DNA of 34,425 nucleotides, taken from Omnitrophica bacterium RIFOXYB12_FULL_50_7 (GTDB lineage: Bacteria > Omnitrophota > Omnitrophia > Omnitrophales > Aquincolibacteriaceae). This document shows positions 31,801-34,425 of this stretch, in pieces. The DNA lies in contig MHFU01000056.1 in the NCBI GenBank assembly GCA_001804345.1, positions 11,034 to 45,458 on the forward strand, in the 5' to 3' direction. The translations under genes were made by a program, and so were the position numbers. The notes beneath the pieces are model-generated. The model saw only the letters and a list, made by a program, of their open reading frames with translations, did not search any database and had not been told where the DNA came from. The stretch's first letter is position 1, and each line of letters opens with the position of its first letter.

Positions 31801-34425
31801 GGTAAATTTTCGGACGAAGATTACGAGAGATATGAACTTTGGCTTCAGGAGCAGTTCCCGAGTTACGAGCCGATCGCGGTCGAGTATTTGGAGGCCAAAG
31901 ATCCACGGGCTTATATTGATTCCATCCGTCTCATTGCTAAGGACAGTATTGCCGGGGGTCCAATATTATTCAAACACCTGGAGCGGCATCACTCCGCGGA
32001 AGAATGGAAAGCGATTCAATCTTTCCATCATATTGTTCATGATAATCTGGGAATGGTTTTACAGGCGCTCACGGTCACCGGTTATCCCCTCAGCCGTTTT
32101 GAAGATTTAAGAAAAGTCCTTCCCTTTAATAATCCACTGACCCGTATTCTCCGGCTGTTGGGGGAGCCGTCGGATATCATTGGCGGCTACGTGGATGTTA
32201 CCAAGAAATTAATTCTTGCCGGTCAATTCAGCTCCTTCTACAGAATTATTCTGGATGTCGCGGAGAAAAGAGGGCGCCTCGCTCCCCAGGAGATTTCCGC
32301 TATGCTGGAACTCTTGCGTGCTACTTCCTTTGAAAGGTGGACCGAAAAGGACTGGAATAAGTTCTACGGAGATATTAGCCGTTACCACGCCGCAGGTTTC
32401 AAGGCCCTGACTCCCGAGCTCTTTAATTTTTTTATCCAAAACGAAAACAAGCCTGCCGTTATTACCCAATTTCATAAAGACGTTACCAGGGAACTCGGCG
32501 TTTCAATTGCCTGGGGTTCTTTCGCGGGTCTTACTCCCGCATTCAGGAGAAAATACAGCGTCTCATCTGCGGGCGAACTCGCCCTTCTTGCCAAATATAT
32601 TCCTATCGCCAATCTCTCGAGCCGGGATTACGAGGGGAAATATCTGGAGATCCAGTCCGCTTTAAACGAAAGACGGGGCTGGAAAGAAGAAGTCCCTCCT
32701 GCTCTCCGGTCTCTTTATTCCATTACCGGAACCCGTGGCAGTGTGTCTTATGAAATCCCGCCTGAAACCGCCTCCAAAGACGAGGCAAACCATCGCGATG
32801 AACTTCACCGCCGGCTTCAGAGCTATACCCAGACTCCTCTCAGAACTTTTGAAGAGCTGATCGGTCTTATGGGTACTTCCGAGTATTCGACTCTCCCAGA
32901 TCTTGAGAAAAAGCGCGCTGTCCTTCAATGGTCTTTTCGAACGGCGAAGCTTGATCCCCGACCCTATTCCCAAATACCAAACTCTGATGCCGAGCTCTTA
33001 GGATGGTTGAATCAGTGGACTTCTTTTTTTCGGGACACCTGGAAACATGACCAGCCCCCGGCCGCGAAAGAGCTTGTCCGTCAGAAAATTCTTTCACTTA
33101 AAGGGCCTCCTCTTGAAACCCTGAAGCAGGAGATGAGGTTGGATCGCTACCAGATGATTCGTCTCCAGGACCCCAAGCGCTTCCTTCCGAGAACGAGTGA
33201 ACTTTATGACATTCTGACGAATCCTTCACTTGCCCCGGGCGACAGAGAACAAAGACTGGCGAGGGAATTCCAAAGCCGGCTTTCTCAGGTTTCCTCAGAG
33301 GACCTTGGCAACGAATCTTTCATGAAAGACTTTTTTGAAAAAACCAAAACCAAAGCCCTGGAAGCGGTTACGCGTCACGCGCTTGACAAGGCAAAAAAAC
33401 CTCTTAGTTTCGAAGAGCTTGACTCTTTTGGCAGCTTGATCGCTTCTGCTCTAGGCGGGAGTTATCAAGCCGTACAAAAGCAGATAAATGGTCAATCGGA
33501 CGAGGACCGTAAACTCGTTATTCTCGCTGATCGTGTCGCCCAGCAGTATCTCACTCTTTTTAGCGAGGATATTCAGGCGACCAGCGAAGAGATTCCCCGA
33601 TACAAGCGGACCGAAACAGCTTCCGAGACAGAATTCCGTGTTGGTTTTTTTGATGACCTGTTGCATCTGATGAGTTTTATGATGACAGGGGTCTGTACCT
33701 GGGTTGAAAGAGACAGACAAGTTTCGGACCGACGTTATCATTTCGGAAAAATAGCACTTAAAGATACCGAGGGCCGCGTCTTAGGCGCAAGTCAGGTCCA
33801 GTTGGCCAAAGTCCACATCAAGGGCGCCGCTCCCAAAACCTCTCCTCAGGGGTGGTCGGTCATGGCGCTTCCGGGGAATAATCTTTTTCAGGGGGAGATC
33901 GGCATTAGTAATGAAAAAGCAATGTTGGCCATTTTAGAATATGCCCAGCGGTCGGCCGAAGAGGCAGGCCTTGAAGGCGCCGTTATCCCTACCGATGCTG
34001 CTATTCACACAAATCAGGAAGGAACCGTCGGTAAAATCATTCAATCTCTTCATGCCAAAGGATGGTTAAGATCCGTTTCTCTTACAGGGTCCATTGTTCT
34101 TTCTGCGGAGTATGCTTACTCGAACGTCTGGCTCATCCAGATCCCGGAAACCGCATTCCAGTTGACTTCCCCCTCTCAGAAAAGACCTCTTTCCGAAAAT
34201 GAGATCGCGGAAAAGGAAATAAAAGCTCAAAAAGAAGGGAAGGTTGTTGCCGGAGGTTTTATAGAAATTGTTCCTCCCCAGGGCGCGCGGGCGGAGGTGC
34301 GGGCAGGACAAGAGATCCAGGCGCTTACCGAGGAAGTCCTCGATACCATGCCGCAACAGGTTGTCCGGCATATTCGTAACTATATCCAGGAATATGATAT
34401 CGAGGTCCGCGTTGTTCCCAATCCG
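19894..34425 (+). CDS. Giant modular secreted protein (3' end beyond window)
   Basis: No in-frame stop was found when reading from 19894 to the window edge: 4,844 codons and still open. Order of modules: signal peptide (hydrophobic TISLIIAVCFLTTNAMA, cut likely after AMA near residue 47); ChaN/TraB-like domain (~105-520; VYIQDAHDSLEAQENIAGM and LVFGGFHKEAIKKIL); methyltransferase-like stretch (~800-950); two TM helices (~1090-1150); JAMM-like domain (~1330-1450); a segment overprinted by hicBA (~1494-1715); GNAT-like (~1790-2070); TM (~2124-2144); GNAT (~2212-2370); tandem XRE helix-turn-helix (~2623-2876); TM (~2954-2974); HEAT-like repeats (~3480-3975); unknown C-terminal part. R-(S/A/T)-E-x-R sites separate modules. 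The start lacks a ribosome site; ATG 19942 is an alternative. Function unknown; a polyprotein or giant surface protein is inference. Confidence 0.85.
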   Translation, partial: MRKQTPRNKKRNHKEKMREISSFKRTISLIIAVCFLTTNAMAMPGQEAWLGERGTGNVFGSKDILSLSMPSSLGTVVETYRVEQKNRRGTRFPFTVSRHDPMVVYIQDAHDSLEAQENIAGMVKYLTEQKGVRTVYEEGYEGPVPSDQLFGNIQDTTLKEKLSYYLMDKLRVSGAEYAHINRLADRVQGIGYRKNKNSEDLSLKPYPLNPDWQLIGADSIALHLENIRAYEQSAKKRGDITKDIQRIRKELQRIMDRNFPKEIKRWMELQRRYQNGQLPLMEYLRRTYLLWETGNGKRATKTFSVPRSPFPGIGALFSGDEKKIKQIDLVKLMSEIRQLEEEVVGKGLPGDSDRKTYGYYQSVLLLEKLNAIQLSAEEYAALKESLENLKTEDLAQFIARETGRSIVLFRSWEDLITDSINFYELAKKRDEALGKILGDSVEGIGYRKNKNSEDLPPKPYPLNLNASILVFGGFHKEAIKKILKEKGISYVILSPSITSPSKRHEDYYQMLMSGGKHAFETPSGFSKRPQSQFQSIEANRKLGQPRLPFIKRNQKLGQTRDYRLKTKSLLSPREREGVRGKSLQSPVSSLQSGGKSGSDSRQSIARESTCPQRAVAMDYAPVMDHLAETGAPFRSETRANFILKMDHALSDEHQIAPYKHPGFVGSNESARAEVRSEVRLGFPPLAKKYQRYIAKHDLDARPVQAQLIHPALVGHDMAQKDVINPNDKELAALVAGPNVDISKVLLMSNATKAFFVGHRLGFLKADRLRDRLTATDWEKPIELEEYRDHKFRTGRAPLYEGVIKDAETAILMELQAMQVEKSSIQIFDDAGANDGKLAVRIRFQWAYHNRKEREYEFTFFDHDIEQGNYPPLLEQALKEKIDVYLQWAPGTLSEAYRYFLRRILPALREGGHMVTDDRYYHSFLNDVIHYSICPFLEDDDSNWQARGVKTQPFQNDFFIFAAQKGNDGTWFERIRTILKWTLLEPFAAPLLKAIQAIQEAWNQCLSNYYHRNAHSGDPRQRQRARWSLKLPLHFNWIRHFDLSRNFHLYGWNVQISQKQGPKSVRYRKLPRAGYKDLKALNLHFGKNPRKTMEKSTLWAGGAAILFSAAMYFANAVSDNVSFLFCVPFLSSIEFLFLALTYIFTLHFLPQVIYCFDTERRYDAFSPGTHSRIYHPENYNNLEWLQHKFGVAPQDLREAYHAMIEDVYERLVNRSITTEVLTLGFYEDTKDYLEQEKKPPFAQADIDIARKRLSIYIKEKDPIRRKLSFDPDHLEAMKVIGRKEDGSQTLDIIPFIAGQTGVPLTQTFKELLHSAEAGGMALRRQGKEKIVLLKEADDISILTIDKKGKVFVSGVSRGGTILDYADDKVFLEEGAKPVFCYHSHPWASPLTEERSLPQILAPSDADERGIAKISKKFHRAIPEIIWAYDREKHRLVGWFYELTGDDYEKLNNPTELTVTLAKQQQLDFQQTQQPDSVLTGGVRTEARSETRGGSLRGFAGGDIEKDARKLAAGDTAAGVKDLDAEHPAVLGDIHHNAVGHLAGVFDLARLELDVQRIRFPIERYFHKEFLTGGEEIFPGRLDVLENRIQKPFSEIFAFVKRNYRRAAVGMAKINMTAFLAEAFKTEAGKNADDFGRAERNEAGHQLTSISWSPTKSMGLKEDPSTSRHNWMASFMRGIRVVRDFACVWHPRRLGHDPTKTPSSSFSMMTMKFFLRIFSPLSVPDDIPSLLGSQGFAMAGGVGTPMVSLLLARSEARTDQPVPLMPGTISKTRLSTLDTPGVDKGEKRSEMRVPNVMGKEPREIVIRWSSETESTDEKKQHVIAEVWDPALKEQFGVGVFYVEDQKIRISAYFPIGKIDDPSGKWFRNRGKGISSTFLFWLSHFAMANGIREIYIQSDKAINIPLFRKYFAGQFCRHPHGMTEAEVWQDMEKVEDPATGEGLYSEAVLGEIGIADLATMEITAYVRLSRLPEPGGQYRVDGVEDNVERLKQYAREDGLKESSVVVTFPKALRPGAWLEITERGIVKIEGKTIGIIKVAAGPHFAVKGVPRFPEELRSLSESFYQKENLLLPISQPEDSKVRSEARAELRSKDFEEFITGIEKFVKHKISRPAQRVFWKTIGWMHRYRYYITPAVVAITALAYYIFLKVQNFHEKNIQKPLRIQEQKDVPDSFPSSGATTTEKKSSRSEARNNIAQPLSTYAVESGSHPRSEERRDNIEIEKLFPDDVEELLKFRDKYFVPRIALGLEKAKWKEVFYNIAYGVHTDPTMIYLANDKEKIVGYVTATDFSSWEKRKGEGWVGEFAVHPEYEDQGLGTNLFEKALDWLKEREGVRVIKLTDASVPVEIDGQMESRVAKIAQKFGFELPPGEINEWQLDLGKSSQVDESDEDRIFFGDWGDEDDDNDERSELRRPVGQTGAPSKSGETAVTELFNGIPDNERKLIGPQMRDVIFGDYSDFQRQLFRSQSLLHIYQENLVDFFRLHKKDFPVLHRYLQTIINNTTYENCLPTNGLELLFYRVVRARYSKIEKLTDASLKAFDEILPEFVKTVSLILANAYAGKIKTSPAFREALFLREEILYQTNPEKIRDIGRRVKEISTSPSWDDDGEAKKRAELREEDRATGTSLATTRWTNPPTLEQIQTLRQLQEQADMTQRAFANAIRTHEATLSRIKAGKESARWAAVLIQRAKEILRDKLQQAQMPATPEQIREFRSIRERLKLSPERFRELLGLLEPGELSFKRMEELLLKARRLVPSSEKVQELIRIREEKGLSRQELAALLKIPAETLLAAERGEMIASQVKTLLLKLKRKKALPKDPDPEALEAGRRLKTIREQHFPGLTQARFGNMINPDMKNPQSSISMAERGFTSKERFERFIRLAQAHITAQPSTETGREIRSPDKDPVLGPGLRKGEGRSEIRFSNFRTESGKATVRAEVRRPKKGGGKRRAKAVTQRKSQKALSLYSFFGLLAAGGLFLVAERFLNTPLESGEKKPAPIGLVSKTERAPPQSTESSSAEKVDPVPFFTPESLREISLEKLIPLSALQNSYFWFDLHSGEKAGERLASFIERIAKEKQGADIFRIRVVRENGFSLLEVRKRVQVLFERGEISEGDFKWIMNLRAEDFNDGGKRKKIERIVAQCVEQANGEWPSEYPLENKTISGATLEFDRELLERLITNEALGKKIVFVNETVHLEPTLLQMEYELLREQAVKALLFEVDESQVFVAYFSLIKRSMQAKYESQEIREMNYIREKILPLLKDPRQDQDVHVFPRGTQHFFLLEHLFPQLIGALSLQQLYLVEHAWEYSMADVERIGLTRWREKRLAEDFSESEKETLLKDALHQLLLMVMKPLFASPKQYDPELFSKASNSVLRNLSAEQVKEILEEIRLLSQQMKPLPEPEQFFGILGCVTWARIQDLLPGEYRDQFIKVIIDREPERLRIIKDHKTEVKPILYSVPLVPRSELRLPAQESVAGAAISPKAEGDSRLSKEILKYLLNLENAAKRPNSAIRQTAFTMRSTILAALADQGRRLPLKNRVFETTDDFSIRNRLADFAASIDLAITLIEQGQTPDLVFVKKKLTDRDPRIRQAAFKASVSLAAALFKKSKKPNLSFLKNALLDTDPYVRADGLIAFSMITATLIDQKRIKLPDPYLDAVEAAKAVARTVTNSFTDYGQPSEPSLFDLALFDKATPISQAIIIALGNIAAALIRHGRISSLVFFIGRLTDHDPRIRQAAVTAFGTITCARIDQGKPPQFSFFNTVLKDPDSEVRQAAVTALGDVDTALGKRGPIPNLSSFDTAFNDSNSRVRTAAVTAFGAVAAASIKHQYRIPELSLFHKAFADTNPDVRKAAFTAFSTVAIRCINQGQTLPDLSPFNNVENDPDESVYTTALIAFDAIAAASIRRGQNPDLSPLNKALSDFSGDVRATALIAFGAVSASRIDQGQTPDLSLFQRKPKDTDPRIQQALLIALGAVTAAEIRQGKFSDEDYERYELWLQEQFPSYEPIAVEYLEAKDPRAYIDSIRLIAKDSIAGGPILFKHLERHHSAEEWKAIQSFHHIVHDNLGMVLQALTVTGYPLSRFEDLRKVLPFNNPLTRILRLLGEPSDIIGGYVDVTKKLILAGQFSSFYRIILDVAEKRGRLAPQEISAMLELLRATSFERWTEKDWNKFYGDISRYHAAGFKALTPELFNFFIQNENKPAVITQFHKDVTRELGVSIAWGSFAGLTPAFRRKYSVSSAGELALLAKYIPIANLSSRDYEGKYLEIQSALNERRGWKEEVPPALRSLYSITGTRGSVSYEIPPETASKDEANHRDELHRRLQSYTQTPLRTFEELIGLMGTSEYSTLPDLEKKRAVLQWSFRTAKLDPRPYSQIPNSDAELLGWLNQWTSFFRDTWKHDQPPAAKELVRQKILSLKGPPLETLKQEMRLDRYQMIRLQDPKRFLPRTSELYDILTNPSLAPGDREQRLAREFQSRLSQVSSEDLGNESFMKDFFEKTKTKALEAVTRHALDKAKKPLSFEELDSFGSLIASALGGSYQAVQKQINGQSDEDRKLVILADRVAQQYLTLFSEDIQATSEEIPRYKRTETASETEFRVGFFDDLLHLMSFMMTGVCTWVERDRQVSDRRYHFGKIALKDTEGRVLGASQVQLAKVHIKGAAPKTSPQGWSVMALPGNNLFQGEIGISNEKAMLAILEYAQRSAEEAGLEGAVIPTDAAIHTNQEGTVGKIIQSLHAKGWLRSVSLTGSIVLSAEYAYSNVWLIQIPETAFQLTSPSQKRPLSENEIAEKEIKAQKEGKVVAGGFIEIVPPQGARAEVRAGQEIQALTEEVLDTMPQQVVRHIRNYIQEYDIEVRVVPNP
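20044..20186 (+). repeat. Translated heptamer arms, GGGGAAC / GTTTCCC
   Basis: Left arm GGGGAAC, GTGGAAC, GGGGAAC at 20044-20064; right arm GTTTCCC, GTTCACC, GTTTCCC at 20165-20185. They are complementary and 100 bases apart, inside the giant gene just after its signal peptide. Confidence 0.65.
20447..20522 (+). repeat. Translated heptamer hairpin, ATAGGGT / CCTATCCC, copy 1
   Basis: Units ATAGGGT, ACAGGGT, ATAGGGT on the left and CTATCCC/TAAACCC units on the right, around an A-rich loop. It is read in frame within the ChaN-like domain as GIGYRKNKNSEDLSLKPYPL. A copy sharing 37 identical bases lies at 21203-21283. Confidence 0.8.
20765..20829 (+). repeat. Translated heptamer hairpin, GGGAAAC / GTTCCCC
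   Basis: Three GGGAAAC units, GGGCAAC, a short loop, then three GTTCCCC units. Same family as 1545-1594 but inside the giant frame, coding TGNGKRATKTFSVPRSPFPG in frame. Confidence 0.8.
21203..21283 (+). repeat. Translated heptamer hairpin, ATAGGGT / CTATCCC, copy 2
   Basis: Second copy of the 20447 element: a run from GAGGGTATAGGG to AACAGTGAAGA is identical in both, with the same reading frame (GIGYRKNKNSEDLPPKPYPL). It sits just before the conserved LVFGGFH motif. Confidence 0.8.
21567..21672 (+). repeat. Translated GACT/GTCT heptamer hairpin with REP-like core
   Basis: Left arm GACCAGA, GACTATA, GACTAAA, GACCAAA; right arm GTCTCCA, GTCTCCA, GTCTCTA, GTCTCCA, GTCTGGC. Nested between them (21597-21632) is CTCTCCCCGCGGGAGAGG followed by GGGGTGAGGG, a REP-like palindrome of a kind widespread in bacterial intergenic regions. 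The whole is translated (LLSPREREGVRGKSLQSP). Confidence 0.8.
23850..24240 (+). other. JAMM/MPN-like metalloprotease module of the giant protein
   Basis: Residues ~1320-1450. H1381-S-H1383-P1384 followed by S1402-x-x-D1405 matches the JAMM zinc motif H-x-H-P-x(n)-S-x-x-D, with a spacer longer (17) than the usual seven. Preceding strands (ILTIDKKGKVFVSGVSRGG) and following helix and strand fit the fold. Family members cut isopeptide or peptide bonds; here the target is unknown. Confidence 0.6.
24373..24588 (-). CDS. DUF2283-family protein in the TA cassette
   Basis: A 71-residue DUF2283 protein: MKISFDREADALYIQF at the start, VSDGIMMDIAKNGRVFGIEILDAS in the middle, as in the family. Its role is unknown, though DUF2283 genes commonly sit beside toxin-antitoxin genes. 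It follows hicA by nine bases and shares its operon. Its codons lie exactly opposite codons of the giant plus-strand gene, so it can use none of TTA, CTA or TCA without placing a stop in that gene, and it does not. Confidence 0.85.
   Translation of the reverse strand: MKISFDREADALYIQFQTGKIKHARKVSDGIMMDIAKNGRVFGIEILDASRRIPRRQLTSVLLNIPTGKTP
24598..24822 (-). CDS. hicA: HicA-family toxin (mRNA interferase)
   Basis: A 74-residue double-stranded-RNA-binding-fold toxin that cleaves mRNA or tmRNA. Family marks: LRSSEVIRILTRLGFERLRQKGSHIYFRHPDGRATVVPFHKGEDLGKGLLNSILKDI, with the catalytic histidine in G-S-H near residue 29. Its ATG shares one base with the hicB stop (TGATG), giving tight translational coupling. 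The gene lies antisense within the giant gene, in codon-on-codon register. Intact by length and motif. Confidence 0.93.
   Translation of the reverse strand: MARLIPLRSSEVIRILTRLGFERLRQKGSHIYFRHPDGRATVVPFHKGEDLGKGLLNSILKDIETSWEDFLSAR
24822..25037 (-). CDS. hicB: HicB-family antitoxin
   Basis: A 71-residue HicB antitoxin with the partial RNase H fold: FMVIIEKDEDGVFVGSCPSLRGCHTQAKSLTTLIPRMKEAIQLCLE, the family's core. It neutralises HicA; no C-terminal DNA-binding domain is present, so autoregulation may be weak. AAAGAGGTG precedes the ATG by six bases and a strong promoter lies upstream. Order is antitoxin first, opposite to the E. coli hicAB order. It is encoded antisense inside the giant plus-strand gene. 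Confidence 0.93.
   Translation of the reverse strand: MRKKNFMVIIEKDEDGVFVGSCPSLRGCHTQAKSLTTLIPRMKEAIQLCLEVEGSSFKPMDFVGLQEIEVN
25061..25089 (-). promoter_or_regulatory. Sigma-70 promoter of the hicB-hicA-DUF2283 operon
   Basis: On the minus strand TTGACT (25089-25084), a 17-base spacer and TATCAT (25066-25061), each one base from consensus. Transcription would begin near 25054, just ahead of the hicB ribosome site. It lies inside the giant gene. Confidence 0.75.
25265..26100 (+). other. GNAT-like module of the giant protein (first)
   Basis: Residues ~1791-2070. RNRGKGISSTFLFWLSHFAMANGIREIYI resembles the GNAT acetyl-CoA pyrophosphate loop (R/Q-x-x-G-x-G/A) and following helix and strand. The rest of the module is unrecognised. 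It lies between RSEMR (25249) and RSEAR (26128). Confidence 0.45.
26527..27010 (+). other. GNAT acetyltransferase module of the giant protein (second)
   Basis: Residues ~2212-2372. VGEFAVHPEYEDQGLGTNLFEKALDWL carries the acetyl-CoA motif Q2309-G-L-G-T, preceded by the beta-hairpin IVGYVTATDF. A full GNAT fold is present. It ends in an acidic linker before RSELR at 27100. Confidence 0.85.
27760..28510 (+). other. Tandem XRE-type helix-turn-helix module of the giant protein
   Basis: Residues ~2623-2872 contain about four Cro/C1-like units: QADMTQRAFANAIRTHEATL, RERLKLSPERFRELLGLLEP, EEKGLSRQELAALLKIPAET and EQHFPGLTQARFGNMINPDM. Repeats diverge strongly. A DNA-binding array inside a signal-peptide-bearing protein is odd unless the module is released or faces the cytoplasm. 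Confidence 0.7.
28577..28602 (+). repeat. Perfect 26-bp palindrome inside the giant gene
   Basis: Arms AAGACCCGGTCCT and AGGACCGGGTCTT, with no loop, between a GREIR variant (28555) and RSEIR (28618). Translated as KDPVLGPGL. Confidence 0.85.
30340..31810 (+). other. HEAT-like repeat module of the giant protein
   Basis: Residues ~3483-3973. About ten helical repeats with a period of 38-39 residues built on D-P-x-x-R-x-A-A-x-x-A-x-G, for example DPRIRQAAVTAFG, SEVRQAAVTALG, SRVRTAAVTAFG, PDVRKAAFTAFS and GDVRATALIAFG. Such solenoids are protein-binding scaffolds. Confidence 0.8.

Larger units (their letters stand above)
21793..34302 (+). other. R-(S/A/T)-E-x-R boundary pentapeptides in the giant protein
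   Basis: In-frame occurrences begin at 21793, 21904 (double), 24337 (double), 25144, 25249, 26128 (double), 26443, 26512, 27100, 27712, 28618, 28672, 30247 and 34288; 28555 is a shorter REIR variant. The first Arg is coded by CGT, CGC, CGG or AGG, Ser by TCC, TCG or TCT, Glu by GAA or GAG, so the conservation is at peptide level. Sites lie between domains, not inside them. Confidence 0.8.

Overview
The window reads as a chromosomal segment of an uncultured bacterium, most plausibly Candidatus Omnitrophota or a near relative. This rests on inference: a giant secreted open frame of at least 4,844 codons, many hairpin repeats built from degenerate 7-base units, and a membrane domain resembling TIGR04222 with a Gly/Cys tail. 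No taxonomic marker was compared. The standard bacterial code fits throughout.

Layout. 1-5.7 kb is core translation and housekeeping: the end of gyrA, serS, tRNA-Ser(GGA), a GIY-YIG nuclease gene, tRNA-Ser(GCT), a SIMPL-domain protein, tRNA-Arg(ACG), tadA (whose enzyme edits tRNA-Arg ACG) and a receiver-YvcK fusion. The two tRNA-Ser genes are each preceded by a copy of one small element that starts with a duplicate of the tRNA 5' end; only the second copy still carries the GIY-YIG gene. 5.85-11.05 kb is an island bounded by a 43-bp direct repeat, the 5' half of tRNA-Ser(TGA) on the left and the intact tRNA on the right. It carries a nucleotidyltransferase, a large TIGR04222-like/K+ channel/double RCK fusion and a convergent radical SAM-SPASM gene. 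11.1-11.6 kb holds repeated tRNA-Ser 3' tails. 11.7-17.3 kb is ordinary: YdjM-like membrane protein, cstA, PilZ protein, single-domain response regulator, corA, rlmN. 17.3-19.6 kb is a minus-strand operon (secreted beta-propeller protein, then a four-helix-bundle S23-type protein).

From 19.9 kb to the window edge a single plus-strand frame stays open. Its product begins with a signal peptide and a ChaN/TraB-like domain, then carries a methyltransferase-like stretch, a JAMM-like metalloprotease domain, two GNAT domains, about four XRE-type helix-turn-helix units, HEAT-like repeats and several membrane segments. The pentapeptide R-(S/A/T)-E-x-R recurs at module boundaries about fifteen to twenty times with varied synonymous codons, so it appears selected as peptide. 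Two features of this gene are exceptional. Five heptamer-hairpin repeats are translated in frame near its start. A complete hicB-hicA-DUF2283 toxin-antitoxin cassette, with its own promoter, lies antisense inside it between two R-S-E-x-R sites, and the giant frame reads through it without a stop.

The strongest candidates for an undescribed system are this modular polyprotein-like gene, the GIY-YIG/tRNA-Ser element, and the island's radical SAM enzyme paired with a Gly/Cys-rich potassium-channel fusion.
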